This document shows positions 1 to 8,462 of a DNA stretch of 64,000 bases, in pieces; positions within the stretch are counted from its first letter, which is position 1; every line of letters starts with the position of its first letter. Position numbers and translations under genes: made by a program. Origin of the DNA: Thermococcus barossii (GTDB lineage Archaea > Methanobacteriota_B > Thermococci > Thermococcales > Thermococcaceae); NCBI RefSeq assembly GCF_002214465.1, contig NZ_CP015101.1:1185013-1249012 (forward strand), in the 5' to 3' direction. The notes beneath the pieces were generated by a model. That model saw nothing but the letters and a program-made list of their open reading frames with translations, made no database searches and had not been told where the DNA came from.

Positions 1-463
1 GATTTATTTTTCTCAGCTTTTTGTCCATCCTGAGCATCTCCTTCCACTGCCTCCCGGGCCAGTACACCTGCCCACAGTTCTCGCAGACGTAAAACTCGTC
101 GTACCTCTCGTATACCTCCTCCGGAACTCTCTCCCTGATTTCTTCCTTTGGGACCGGTCTTATGGGCCCGTTACACTTCGGACAGCGCGCGTTGGCTGGG
201 AAGAGCTCCTTAAACTCCACCCCAAAACTCCTGAGCTCTTCCATCTGACCCTCAAGGGAGTTCGAGGTGAGTAGGATAACGCTCACTCCAAGCTTCTTAG
301 CCCTCCCTGCAAGGCCCGAATCCCGGGTCAGAAGAACCCGGTTCTCGGCCAAGGCAATCCGGAGTATGTCCTCATCCGCCTCCACCCCGTAGAGGGTGTC
401 GTGGCCGTAAAGTCGGAGCCACCTCGCGAGACGGCCAAGCATCATGTCAGCGATGAACCTCAT
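1..463 (-). CDS. Mut7-C RNase-domain protein (PIN-like fold plus zinc ribbon), C-terminus cut by window edge
   Basis: The gene runs leftwards off the window; 154 residues are visible without a stop. It opens MRFIADMMLGRLARWLRLYG, the signature of the Mut7-C (DUF82) family, a PIN-like nuclease fold. Candidate acidic residues are D6, the DED at 30-32 and D48 in LTRD. A zinc-binding module follows, with CPKC at 94-97 and CENC at 127-130, then the conserved YWPGRQW block. The family is thought to act on RNA, but its substrate is not known. I chose the ATG at 463 because it gives the conserved start; it lies about 25 nt from a symmetric TATA box at 484-493 shared with the divergent gene, so the mRNA may be leaderless. 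Confidence 0.85.
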   Translation of the reverse strand, partial: MRFIADMMLGRLARWLRLYGHDTLYGVEADEDILRIALAENRVLLTRDSGLAGRAKKLGVSVILLTSNSLEGQMEELRSFGVEFKELFPANARCPKCNGPIRPVPKEEIRERVPEEVYERYDEFYVCENCGQVYWPGRQWKEMLRMDKKLRKIN

Positions 464-483
464 ATGCTGAAGTTGGAGGCAAT

Positions 484-493
484 CCTTATAAGG
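484..493. promoter_or_regulatory. Symmetric TATA box shared by two divergent genes
   Basis: CCTTATAAGG is a perfect 10-bp palindrome between the Mut7-C gene (start 463) and the PhnP-like gene (start about 528). It is the only good TATA element in the gap. Its centre is about 25 nt from the left start and 30-40 nt from the right start, so one element could direct transcription both ways. Confidence 0.55.
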
Positions 494-527
494 GCCTTAT
501 TTCACAGCCGTGAAATAGGTGGTGGAT

Positions 528-1277
528 TTGATAGTCTACTTCATAGGCACCGGCGGCAGCGAGGGGATTCCCGCTCACTTATGCACTTGCTCAACCTGCA
601 CCGAGGCGAGGAGGTTCGGCTTCGCCCAGAGGAAGCCCTCGACCCTCGCTGTGATCACCGAAAAGGGGAAAGCGGTTCTCTTCGACGTGGGCACGGACAT
701 AAGGGATTACCTCAACGTCCCCCTGGAGGCAATATTTCTGACTCACTGGCACCACGACCACATCTACGGCCTCTACAAGCTCCGCTGGATGGCACTTGAA
801 ACCCCGCTCTACGCTCCGGAAGGGCACGCCGACGCCCTGATCCTCCGCGAGCCCAAGAACCTCCAGCCAAGGGTGGTGAAAGCGGGTGACGTTATTAAGC
901 TGGACACGCTGAGGATAACGGCCCTGAAGCTCAATCACCAAGTCGAAACCCTCGGCTACCTGATCGAGGAGGACGGGAAGGCCATCGCAATCCTCTACGA
1001 CACCAAGGGCCTGCCAGGGGAGACGCTTGAGTTCCTGAAGGGGAAGGCTCCGCTCAGACTCGCCATCGTCGATGCCACCTACCCGCCGGGAATTGAGGAT
1101 CCTTACCACAACAACGTTGATGAAGCCGCAGAGATTGGACTTAGGCTCGCCGAGAGGACGGTCCTGAGCCACATTTCCCACAAGAACCTGCCATTCCTTG
1201 AGCTGACGGAGTACGTTAGAAAAAGATGGGGAAACAGGGTTCTCGTCGCCTACGACGGCATGGTGTTCTACGTGTGA
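528..1277 (+). CDS. MBL-fold metallohydrolase, PhnP-like phosphodiesterase family
   Basis: A metallo-beta-lactamase-fold hydrolase of about 249 residues. It begins IVYFIGTGGSEGIPAHLC with a CTCSTC cluster, a layout seen in PhnP-type phosphodiesterases, and carries the metal motif THWHHDH near residue 80. Later ligand candidates are D in ILYDTKG and H in SHISHKN. PhnP opens ribosyl 1,2-cyclic phosphate, but archaeal members may act on other cyclic or RNA-derived phosphodiesters; no phosphonate genes are nearby. The TTG at 528 is preferred because GGTGG lies just upstream and it gives the family-typical start; in-frame GTG codons at 519 and 522 are alternatives. Confidence 0.8.
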   Translation: MIVYFIGTGGSEGIPAHLCTCSTCTEARRFGFAQRKPSTLAVITEKGKAVLFDVGTDIRDYLNVPLEAIFLTHWHHDHIYGLYKLRWMALETPLYAPEGHADALILREPKNLQPRVVKAGDVIKLDTLRITALKLNHQVETLGYLIEEDGKAIAILYDTKGLPGETLEFLKGKAPLRLAIVDATYPPGIEDPYHNNVDEAAEIGLRLAERTVLSHISHKNLPFLELTEYVRKRWGNRVLVAYDGMVFYV

Positions 1278-1315
1278 GCGCAATGCTTAAAAAGTTATAA
1301 GTTGAGTATCATACT

Positions 1316-2704
1316 ATGCCAATAACTTTTGTTGACCGGGAGTCCGAGATAGAGTTCATGGAAAGACTCTGGGAGGGGGAGAACGCATTCCTTCCCATCT
1401 ACGGGAGGAGGCGCGTGGGAAAGACCCGCCTGGTCAGGGAGTTCATGGGGGACAAACCGTCGGTTTATTACCTAGCCAGAAACAGCACCTACCATGACAA
1501 CCTGAGGGGGTTCACCCGGGAGGTTCTCAAGGTGCACCCCTCCACCTTCCTGAACGAGTCGTCGTTCTTGAGCTTCGAGGAGGCTTTCAGGTACATCGCG
1601 GAGAAGGGGAAGGTCGTGGTTGTCATAGACGAGTTTCCATATCTCATCCAGTCGGACAGAAGGGTTTTGAGCGAGTTTCAGTACATAGTCGATGAAATCG
1701 TCAGGAACTCCGGGATTTATCTCATACTCGTCGGTTCGAGCGTTGGTATGATGGAGGAGCACGTGCTGGGCCAGAAGAGCCCGCTCTACGGCAGGAGAGA
1801 CGGCCAGATAAAGCTCGGCCCCCTCGACTTCTTCAGCTCCTGGAAGCTGCTCGGTGTTGGCGTTGAAGAAGCCGTGAAGATTTACGGAGTGACCGGCGGG
1901 GTTCCGGCGTATCTCCTCCTCTTCAGCCACTTTGAGGACGTCAAGCGGGTCGCCTTCAGCAAGCACGGATTCCTATACGCCGAGGCGGATTTCCTGCTTT
2001 CAAGCGAGCTGAGGGAACCGCGGACGTACAAGCTCATCCTGAAGGCAATCGCCGAGGGCAAAACCCGTTTCAACGAGATAAGCACCTACACCGGAATCCC
2101 TCGCTCGAACCTCTTCAAGTACCTGGAAGTCCTCGAAAGACTCGGCTTTGTAAGGAGGGAAACTCCAGTCACCGCCCCACCGAAGACCAAGCACACAAGG
2201 TACAGAATATCTGACAGATACCTCGCCTTCTACTTCAGGTTCGTTGAGCGGTACAGGGACGAGATAGAGCTTGAGAGCCTCGACTTCTGGGAGGAGTTTC
2301 TGAAGGGATACAGCACATACCTAGGTTCAGTCTTCGAGGAGGTTTCCAGGGAGTTCCTCGTCAGGCTGGGAAGGGAGGGAAAGCTCCCTCTGAGGCCCAG
2401 CAGGCTTGGAAGGTGGTGGCATAAAAACGAGGAAATAGACATCGTTGCCCTCGACGAGCGGGAAAAAAGGGCCCTCCTCGTGGAGGTGAAGTGGAAGGAA
2501 CTTGGCGAGAGGGAGGCCCGGGGAATTTTGAAGGGCCTGGAGCGTAAGGCAGAATTGATTGGCCTTGAAGGGTGGGGAAAGGGTTACGGACTCGTCGCGA
2601 AAGAGGTTAGGGGAAAAGAACGGCTGAGGAGAGAGGGATGGTTCGCATGGGATTTGGAGGACTTCATGGAGTTTGATGGAGCTGGTGGCCATGAGGACCC
2701 TTGA
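1316..2704 (+). CDS. Archaeal ATPase with C-terminal DUF234 nuclease-like domain
   Basis: A 462-residue protein of the Arch_ATPase/DUF234 family common in Thermococcales. The Walker A motif is GRRRVGKT (30-37) and Walker B is VVVIDEFPYL (about 100). A winged-helix region (about 235-285) follows. The C-terminal domain has GRWWHKNEEIDIVALDE and, about 20 residues on, LLVEVKWKE, matching the spacing of a PD-(D/E)XK nuclease core. Cellular role is unknown; relatives are often called mobile or defence-linked ATPases, without proof. A close paralog lies at 31321-32703. The 3' end overlaps or abuts the nitroreductase gene, so the two are probably cotranscribed. Confidence 0.85.
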   Translation: MPITFVDRESEIEFMERLWEGENAFLPIYGRRRVGKTRLVREFMGDKPSVYYLARNSTYHDNLRGFTREVLKVHPSTFLNESSFLSFEEAFRYIAEKGKVVVVIDEFPYLIQSDRRVLSEFQYIVDEIVRNSGIYLILVGSSVGMMEEHVLGQKSPLYGRRDGQIKLGPLDFFSSWKLLGVGVEEAVKIYGVTGGVPAYLLLFSHFEDVKRVAFSKHGFLYAEADFLLSSELREPRTYKLILKAIAEGKTRFNEISTYTGIPRSNLFKYLEVLERLGFVRRETPVTAPPKTKHTRYRISDRYLAFYFRFVERYRDEIELESLDFWEEFLKGYSTYLGSVFEEVSREFLVRLGREGKLPLRPSRLGRWWHKNEEIDIVALDEREKRALLVEVKWKELGEREARGILKGLERKAELIGLEGWGKGYGLVAKEVRGKERLRREGWFAWDLEDFMEFDGAGGHEDP

Positions 2705-3254
2705 GCTCGCCAGGCGGAGGAAGACGGTGAGGAGGTTCCTCCCGGATGCGCCCCCCAGGGAGGACATAATGACGGCCATCAAGGTGGCCAAGGAAGCGCC
2801 GAGCGGAATGAACGCCCAGCCCTGGAAGTTCGTGGTGATAGACGACCCCTGGCTGAAGGGAAAGGTAAGGGAACTCTGCGAGGAGGAAGAGAGGAAGTTT
2901 TACTCCAGAACTAAGGGAGATTTGATGGCATGGCTCAGCGCGAAGGGCTTCAAGCCGGAGAAGCCCTTCCTCAGCGAGGCGCCCTACCTGATACTTGTCT
3001 TCGGGCACACAAAAGCCCCCTACTGGCTCCAGTCAACGTGGATAGCCGTCGGCTACCTTCTCCTGGCCCTGGAAGAGTTAGGCCTCGGGACCGTGACCTA
3101 CACGCCACCGAACCCGAAACCAGTCGAGGAACTCCTGAACGCCCCTCCGGAATACAAGCTCCAGACGATACTGCCCGTTGGCTACCCCGCCGACCCGAAG
3201 CCGAAGTACGAGAGGAGAAAGCTCGAGGAGGTAGTGAGCTTCAACGGCTTCTGA
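2691..3254 (+). CDS. Nitroreductase family protein
   Basis: A flavin-dependent oxidoreductase fold of about 187 residues. The RRRKTVRRF stretch near the N-terminus is the FMN-phosphate-binding motif of the family, APSGMNAQPWKFVVI is the usual second block, and GLGTVTYTPP lies near the C-terminus. Family members use FMN and NAD(P)H to reduce nitro compounds, quinones or other acceptors; the physiological substrate here cannot be told. The start is uncertain: ATG 2691 follows GGTGG closely, while an ATG at 2676 would overlap the end of the ATPase gene more deeply. It converges with the phosphatase gene, overlapping it by 14 nt. Confidence 0.8.
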   Translation: MRTLELARRRKTVRRFLPDAPPREDIMTAIKVAKEAPSGMNAQPWKFVVIDDPWLKGKVRELCEEEERKFYSRTKGDLMAWLSAKGFKPEKPFLSEAPYLILVFGHTKAPYWLQSTWIAVGYLLLALEELGLGTVTYTPPNPKPVEELLNAPPEYKLQTILPVGYPADPKPKYERRKLEEVVSFNGF

Positions 3255-3693
3255 GGTAGCCCTCAAGTTCCCCCAGAACTTCCATCTGTTCAGGGGTTTC
3301 CATGGCCCCGGGCCTTATACTCCTGACCCTCCCAAGGGCCTCCCCCAGCGGGAGTCCCTTGGAGTACATCAGCCACGCCACAGCCACCGTTCCGCTCCTC
3401 CCGAGGCCACCGAGGCAGTGAATCAGAACCTTCTTGCCTTGCATCCGTTTTCCTTCAATCCACCCCAAAATTTCGAGGAGCTGATTCAGTGAAGGGGCCG
3501 AGAAGTCGGGGATTGGGCTGTGAAGAACATCAACGCCCCTTTCTTCCCATTCCTCGATGGAATAAGGAAGCTCGAACTCCTCGACGAGGACAACTACCGC
3601 GTCGAAGGTTTCTGCAACCCGATCGAGCTCACTCACCGCTGGCATCCTTGAGAAGGCAACGCCCTCGTCGATGAACCTCGCAGAGCTCCACAT
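3241..3693 (-). CDS. Dual-specificity/tyrosine protein phosphatase
   Basis: A 150-residue cysteine phosphatase. The P-loop is HCLGGLGRSGT, with nucleophile C93 and phosphate-binding R99; the general acid is probably D63 in PIPDF. It resembles the small archaeal PTP characterised from Thermococcus kodakarensis, which dephosphorylates phosphotyrosine proteins. It starts exactly where the upstream tRNA-binding protein gene stops (3693/3694), so the two form an operon. The adjacency may be historical; no functional link to tRNA charging is visible. Confidence 0.85.
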   Translation of the reverse strand: MWSSARFIDEGVAFSRMPAVSELDRVAETFDAVVVLVEEFELPYSIEEWEERGVDVLHSPIPDFSAPSLNQLLEILGWIEGKRMQGKKVLIHCLGGLGRSGTVAVAWLMYSKGLPLGEALGRVRSIRPGAMETPEQMEVLGELEGYLRSR

Positions 3694-4023
3694 TTACCAC
3701 ACCTTCGTGCCCTCTGGGACGTTCTCCGGAACGGGCAGGAGATAGACCCTGCCATCCTCGCTCTCAGCCACGACCAGCATCCCCTCGCTCCTGACACCTG
3801 AGAACTCCTTCGGTTTCAGGTTCAGGACGAAGATGAACTTCTTCCCCTCAAGCTCCTCGGGACTGTACTGGTCGGCTATACCCGTTATTATCGTCCTTTC
3901 CTCGGTTCCAAAGTCAACGTCGAGCTTTATCAGCTTCCTTGTCCTCCTTAGCCTCTCGGCTTTCCTCACAAGGCCGACCCTGAGGTCGAACTTCCAGAAC
4001 TCGTTCACATCGTAGAGCTCCAT
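3694..4023 (-). CDS. tRNA-binding domain protein, MetRS beta-subunit-like
   Basis: A 109-residue stand-alone OB-fold tRNA-binding domain of the MetRS-beta/Trbp111/CsaA kind. The core KFDLRVGLVRKAERL and later FVLNLKPKEFSGVRSEGM match the C-terminal domain of many methionyl-tRNA synthetases. In Thermococcales this domain is typically a separate polypeptide that assists methionyl-tRNA synthetase; that link is inferred from the family, since no synthetase gene lies in this window. First gene of a two-gene operon with the phosphatase. Confidence 0.85.
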   Translation of the reverse strand: MELYDVNEFWKFDLRVGLVRKAERLRRTRKLIKLDVDFGTEERTIITGIADQYSPEELEGKKFIFVLNLKPKEFSGVRSEGMLVVAESEDGRVYLLPVPENVPEGTKVW

Positions 4024-4056
4024 ATTATCACCGCCTGAGTCTCAGCATGGCAGGGT

Positions 4057-4737
4057 TTAAGGATTTTGGAACATCTGAGTTGCAACCAGAATCTTCTCTC
4101 CCTCCGATGACGCCAGAAGCTTCCCGTTCTCATCGAAGACCCATGCCCCGCCGGGCGGAAAGCTGTTCACAACAAAGGTCCTGACGCCAAGGAGCTTAAC
4201 GCGCTCAGACATCGCCTCGACGTCTTCGGATGTTATTTTTCCAGATTCCGGCGAGTACTCCATCGGCACGAAGAGGTAGTCGGGCCTTTTCCGTCTAACC
4301 CACTTCGCTATCCTCTTGTTGTAGAGGTCGCCGCAGATTATTATCGCCACCTTTCCGAACTCGGTTTTGGTTGTTCTCACAGTGTTGCCGGTGCAGAACT
4401 TCATCGGCTCTTGGAACTTGCGGTGCTTGAGGAGCACCTCGCCGTTTCGACCGATCAGCAGGGCGGAGTTGTAGACGCAGTTCTTGTAGGGTTCAAGAAG
4501 GCCAAAGACAATGTAAACGCCGTTCTCCCTGGCCAGTTCGCTCACCCGCTCGATTATCTCACCGTACAGCTTTGCCCCGCTGAAGTCCCACTCCTCAAAG
4601 CCGGTGAGGCAGTACTCCGGGAAGACCACGAAGTCGGGCTCGTGCTTCAGGGCCTCATTGAAGCGCTTTTTGAACTCGTTCCAGCTGCCCTCGAAGTTCC
4701 CAACCTCAACGCGCATCGGGATTAGGGCAACCTTCAT
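4057..4737 (-). CDS. Carbon-nitrogen hydrolase (nitrilase superfamily)
   Basis: A 226-residue amidase-type hydrolase with a complete Glu-Lys-Cys triad: E41 in VVFPEYCLTG, K104 in LLKHRKF and C135 in IIICGDLYN. Superfamily members cleave amides or nitriles; substrate is not predictable from this sequence. The ATG at 4737 gives the usual MKVALIP start and has AGGTGA about 10 nt upstream; a start at 4767 would add ten non-conserved residues. Divergent from the gene at 4826, with an A/T-rich TATA-like stretch near 4775-4790 between them. Confidence 0.8.
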   Translation of the reverse strand: MKVALIPMRVEVGNFEGSWNEFKKRFNEALKHEPDFVVFPEYCLTGFEEWDFSGAKLYGEIIERVSELARENGVYIVFGLLEPYKNCVYNSALLIGRNGEVLLKHRKFQEPMKFCTGNTVRTTKTEFGKVAIIICGDLYNKRIAKWVRRKRPDYLFVPMEYSPESGKITSEDVEAMSERVKLLGVRTFVVNSFPPGGAWVFDENGKLLASSEGEKILVATQMFQNP

Positions 4738-4825
4738 TTTTTCAGTTTCACCTGAATTCATCGTCATGGATAACCCTTAAAAACTTTTTTGAGTGGTAAC
4801 AACGATGGCCGTTGGAGGGTGAGCC

Positions 4826-5763
4826 ATGAGAACCTACTCATTCGGTGTTGAGACGGTTCCGGCTGCCATGGCTAAAGACCTCGTCGTCGGAAGCGTTCAC
4901 GACGGGAGGAACTACAGGATAATGCTGGCGAGGGTTGTAGGGGAGGAAATCATTGAAACCCGCTTTCTGGCTGGAGAAAACGACTGGGAGGGCCACAGCG
5001 CAGCGGAACTGGACAGCGGCTACATCATCGGCGGGGCTGTCGAAGGCGTCGCAACACCGGACGGCGGCGAGGGCTGGAAGGCCTACGTCGCGAGGCTCGA
5101 CAAAAGCCTGAACGTCCTCTGGGAGCGGAAGATTGATGTGAGAGAGAACGGGGCCGTCTATTCGGTTCTTCCGACAGAGGAAGGTCTCTTCATCGCCGGC
5201 GAGACGGGAAGGTCCGGCGGCAAGGGCTTCTTCCTCGGAAGGCTCTCACTCGAAGGTGAACTCCTCCTGCTGAGGGACTTTGGGCACTGGGAAGACGTAG
5301 TATTCACGGCACTTCTTCCATCTGAGAACGGCTTCAAGCTCATCGGGAGCGTGAAAACCGGGCGCTGGGAGGTCAGGGCCTTCGATTTTGGCTCCAGCGG
5401 AGAGTTTCTCGGAGAGAAAACCCTCGCGGAGGGGATAGCGCTGACTGCGGATTTGTGGTGTGAAAAGCTCGTCCTCGCGGGCTACCGAGGCGAGAACTTC
5501 TGGGTTCGGGTAGGGAAGAGGAACATCACACTCGGAGAGGGAACTGTCACTTCGATGTTCGCCACCAAAGACTGCCTTCTCGTCGGTGGGGAGCTCGAAG
5601 GAAACGCCGTCATCGTTGAACTCTCGTTGAACTCTCCGGGGAGGGAGAAGTGGTGGACAAGAGAAAGCCCTGGGAGAACGGCTCGATAGAGGTTTTGGGG
5701 GAAGGCGTTGCCCTTGGGGTGGGGGTGGGGGAGAGGATTGAGATGGTCATTGCCTTCCTCTAG
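4826..5763 (+). CDS. Beta-propeller-like hypothetical protein, C-terminus frameshifted by an 11-bp tandem duplication
   Basis: No enzyme motif is seen. The protein shows repeated patterns such as GGxxEG...AYVARLDKSLNVLWE and LFIAGETG...FFLGRLSLEGELL, as in archaeal beta-propeller-like proteins; there is no signal peptide. The uninterrupted frame ends at 5689 with tail WWTRESPGRTAR. Just before, GTTGAACTCTC is present twice in tandem (5615-5636). Removing one copy gives IVELSGEGEVVDKRKPWENG and an open frame to TAG at 5761-5763, ending with alternating hydrophobic residues like the rest of the protein. Either the gene product has lost its last blade strand or the duplication is a recent or assembly change. 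Confidence 0.65.
5615..5636 (+). repeat. 11-bp perfect tandem duplication
   Basis: GTTGAACTCTC occurs at 5615-5625 and again at 5626-5636 with nothing between. Eleven is not a multiple of three, so the second copy shifts the frame of the surrounding gene. Confidence 0.95.
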
Positions 5764-5893
5764 CCCTTATCCCCTTAATCCCCCAGTAACTCACCTAAAC
5801 CCCCGCAATGGGAACCGGACGAATGCCAATCCTTGGACAACTTGCAAGGGAAAAATACTTATAATTCGAAATCCAAAAGTACCGGGGATCCCT

Positions 5894-7780
5894 GTGAGGC
5901 ACGCCAAACTTATTGTTTCATTCCTGCTCGCAATCCTGATCACAACGTCCAGCGGGTGCATCAACGGTCCGCCTGGAGAAGGAACCGGAAGCCCTGAAAC
6001 GGAAACGGCCTTCAAAAGTGGAGAACATGGACCCCCCATGAACATTTCCCCTCCGGAGGCTGTAAAAGCCACGTTTCCGGGGGGAACATTCGAACCGAAA
6101 CCAACGGACTGGTTCGCATATCCGCCGGAGTACGCGATCCTTGACCTCGTCTCCAGGTTATCGAAACGGTACAACGTCACCGAGGGGAGGGTGAGCATAC
6201 CCCAACCTCAGAGGAGCCTCTCAAGCTTTACCGGAACGGCGAACGGCACCGAGTTCGGCCTCTTTGTTTATCCCAATTCAACGGCGGCCAGAGAAGCCAT
6301 GAATCACGTAGTGGAACTCCTGCAGGGGGACGGCTTTCAGCGGGGAGACGATATCTTCTGGGAGAAGGGAAACGAGACCTACACGGTGTTCTACACCTAC
6401 GAGCGCTACTTCTATGTCCTGTTCGTGGCAAGGACCGCTGGAGGGAGCGCGGAAGAAAGGAGGGAAAAACTCTCGGAGTCCCTGGAGAGTACCACCGCTT
6501 ACGGACCCGGGCCCGGCAAGGTTCTCGGCCCCTTCCTGCCGGCCAAAGTGATCGCGGAGAAATGGAGTGAGGAGAGGGGTCTGAAGTTTTCGGGCTACCT
6601 GGACGCCCTTGAGGGGAAGGTTAAGGGAACCAACGTCAGCGCGGTTTTTCTCGTCTACCGGCCCCGTGAGGGGAGGGAGGTTTACCTCCAGCTCAAGGAG
6701 GCGTTTCTCAGGAACGGCTGGGTTGAGGGTGAGTACATCAACACAAACACCCGGGATCCGGCGGGACATCTCGTGGCGAGCGACTACTTCGAGGCCAACG
6801 GCACGGGGGCCTACATAGAGCTGGCGAGGATCACCGGCGTGGAGCGCGTTGCCCTCCTGCTCGGGAAGTCCAGAGAGGTCAAAGCCATCGTAAACGACCT
6901 GTGGTCCGAAGGAGACCCGACGGAGGGGCTATCCTTCGAGCGGGGGGCAGAGGTGCCAGGGGGCGTTTTTAGGCCGGTCAGCGAAAGGGGCGTGAGACCT
7001 GAAACGGTGATATCGAGGGTCCTCGATGGCCTCAGGAAGGAGTTCAACATCACGGCGGACTTTGTGGAGATTCCCGATGTCCCGGCGGCAGCTTGGTACA
7101 GCGGAAGAACTGACGACGTCGAGTTCATGTTCCTCGTCTATCCAAACGCCACTGCCTACCTCAAAGCCCTCGACGAGCTGACCGAAAAGCTCCTGGCTGA
7201 AGGCTGGGAGAGAACCGACGACGGAAGGGAACCCTACGCGAGAACCTTCGCCCGGGATTCAGACACCCTAACGGCCTTCGTCCAGTACCGCTACAACCAC
7301 TACCTCGCCATCGTCATCAAGAAGCCCAGGTACTCGACCAGCGACTTCTTCTGGCACGTGGTCGGTACGGGCGGAGCAAGTCCAGGTGAGCTGCTCTCCT
7401 TCGGCAAACTGAGGAACGACGTGAGGCCCTGGAACTGGACGGAAAAGGTGGGACTGAGGTTCGAGGGGTACATATACAAGCTGGAGGGGAACGCCTCAGG
7501 TGACACGAAAGCGATGGTGCTGTTCTATCCTGCCCGGCTCGGCATGGAAGTCTACTTCCAGCTCAAGAAAGCGTTCCTCGAAACGGGGTGGGCCGAGAGA
7601 GACTACGTCGGGCTTCCCTCCCACGATGAGAGGAGACACCTGGTGACCAACGACCTCTTTGAGAAAAACGGAAAAGCGGTTTACATCGAGATCTCCACCT
7701 ACGGGGACATGGACGTCCTGATACTGCTCTACGGGGACAAGCCGGGTGTCAAAACCTCCGCCAGGGCAATGTGGAGGTGA
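5894..7780 (+). CDS. Secreted lipoprotein with internally duplicated domain, function unknown
   Basis: About 628 residues. The start codon is probably GTG 5894, giving MRHAKLIVSFLLAILITTSSGC, a lipoprotein signal with lipid-anchored Cys22; the TATA-like AATACTTATAAT about 35 nt upstream supports this. The mature protein is two tandem copies of a module of roughly 280 residues. Matching blocks include FGLFVYPNSTAAREA with FMFLVYPNATAYLKA, REVYLQLKEAFLRNGW with MEVYFQLKKAFLETGW, and HLVASDYFEANGTGAYIE with HLVTNDLFEKNGKAVYIE. Expected on the outer face of the membrane. No catalytic motif recognised. Confidence 0.8.
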   Translation: MRHAKLIVSFLLAILITTSSGCINGPPGEGTGSPETETAFKSGEHGPPMNISPPEAVKATFPGGTFEPKPTDWFAYPPEYAILDLVSRLSKRYNVTEGRVSIPQPQRSLSSFTGTANGTEFGLFVYPNSTAAREAMNHVVELLQGDGFQRGDDIFWEKGNETYTVFYTYERYFYVLFVARTAGGSAEERREKLSESLESTTAYGPGPGKVLGPFLPAKVIAEKWSEERGLKFSGYLDALEGKVKGTNVSAVFLVYRPREGREVYLQLKEAFLRNGWVEGEYINTNTRDPAGHLVASDYFEANGTGAYIELARITGVERVALLLGKSREVKAIVNDLWSEGDPTEGLSFERGAEVPGGVFRPVSERGVRPETVISRVLDGLRKEFNITADFVEIPDVPAAAWYSGRTDDVEFMFLVYPNATAYLKALDELTEKLLAEGWERTDDGREPYARTFARDSDTLTAFVQYRYNHYLAIVIKKPRYSTSDFFWHVVGTGGASPGELLSFGKLRNDVRPWNWTEKVGLRFEGYIYKLEGNASGDTKAMVLFYPARLGMEVYFQLKKAFLETGWAERDYVGLPSHDERRHLVTNDLFEKNGKAVYIEISTYGDMDVLILLYGDKPGVKTSARAMWR

Positions 7781-7892
7781 TGGGGAGGGTGGCTATCTCC
7801 CGGAAAACATCCTTCGAAACCATCACTTTCCCGATTTTTGCCTGACAGGGGGCTGTACTAAACAAGATACCGGAACGCGAAGAAATGGTTCT

Positions 7893-8396
7893 TCAGCCCG
7901 ATAGATTCTCCGTTAGGTTGAAGAGCCTCCCGACCCGCTCATCACTCAGGTTCTTCGTCCCACCGCCTTGGAGTATCGCGCCCAGCTCTTTGGAGATTTC
8001 GTCGATGGTTTCCATGTTCTCCGAAAGTAGCTTTCGCGGGTTCCGGCTGTTCATGGTTGCGTGAAAATAGACCTCAAGATCGGCGGCGGCCAAACTGAGG
8101 TTCCGGTATCGCTCCTCGTTATTCGCGAGGTAGATGGATAACGATGCCTTCCTCAGCATCAGAGAGCAGTAGGTGTACCGGCTCAGCCTCTCTCGGAGGA
8201 CGTCGTCGCTCACGTTGCTCTTGAGCAGGATTCCGAGTGAGTCAGAATCTTCAAGGCAGAAGATGGCCATGTCTGAAACCTCCAGCAGGCCATTCATGGT
8301 TGCACCAAGCTCCGCTTCCCGCTGATGGTACCAGTAGCCTGTGTAGGCTGTAACGACCAGGAGCACGGCAATGATGAGCGGAGCAACACGTCTCAT
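7893..8396 (-). CDS. Membrane-anchored hypothetical protein
   Basis: A 167-residue protein with one N-terminal hydrophobic segment (about residues 4-20, APLIIAVLLVVTAYTGYWY) and a helical extracellular-type domain containing several possible N-glycosylation sites such as NVS and NLS. ATG 8396 follows GGTGGTG. Not recognised as a known family. It is divergent from the acetyltransferase at 8463 and shares a TATA-like CCTTAAAAGG with it. Confidence 0.6.
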   Translation of the reverse strand: MRRVAPLIIAVLLVVTAYTGYWYHQREAELGATMNGLLEVSDMAIFCLEDSDSLGILLKSNVSDDVLRERLSRYTYCSLMLRKASLSIYLANNEERYRNLSLAAADLEVYFHATMNSRNPRKLLSENMETIDEISKELGAILQGGGTKNLSDERVGRLFNLTENLSG

Positions 8397-8425
8397 TAAC
8401 ACCACCACTCGTAATAACGAAAGAA

Positions 8426-8435
8426 CCTTAAAAGG
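8426..8435. promoter_or_regulatory. Near-symmetric TATA element between divergent genes
   Basis: CCTTAAAAGG sits about 34 nt from the start at 8396 and about 32 nt from the start at 8463. It is the only TATA-like element in the 66-bp gap, so it probably serves both genes. Confidence 0.5.
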
Positions 8436-8462
8436 TTTCCCTCAAGCCGTACCGGTGATGGC

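Noticed and set aside
7781-7892. Gap between two convergent genes with possible small hairpins
   Set aside because: No box motif, stable long stem, T-run or reading frame supports a gene.
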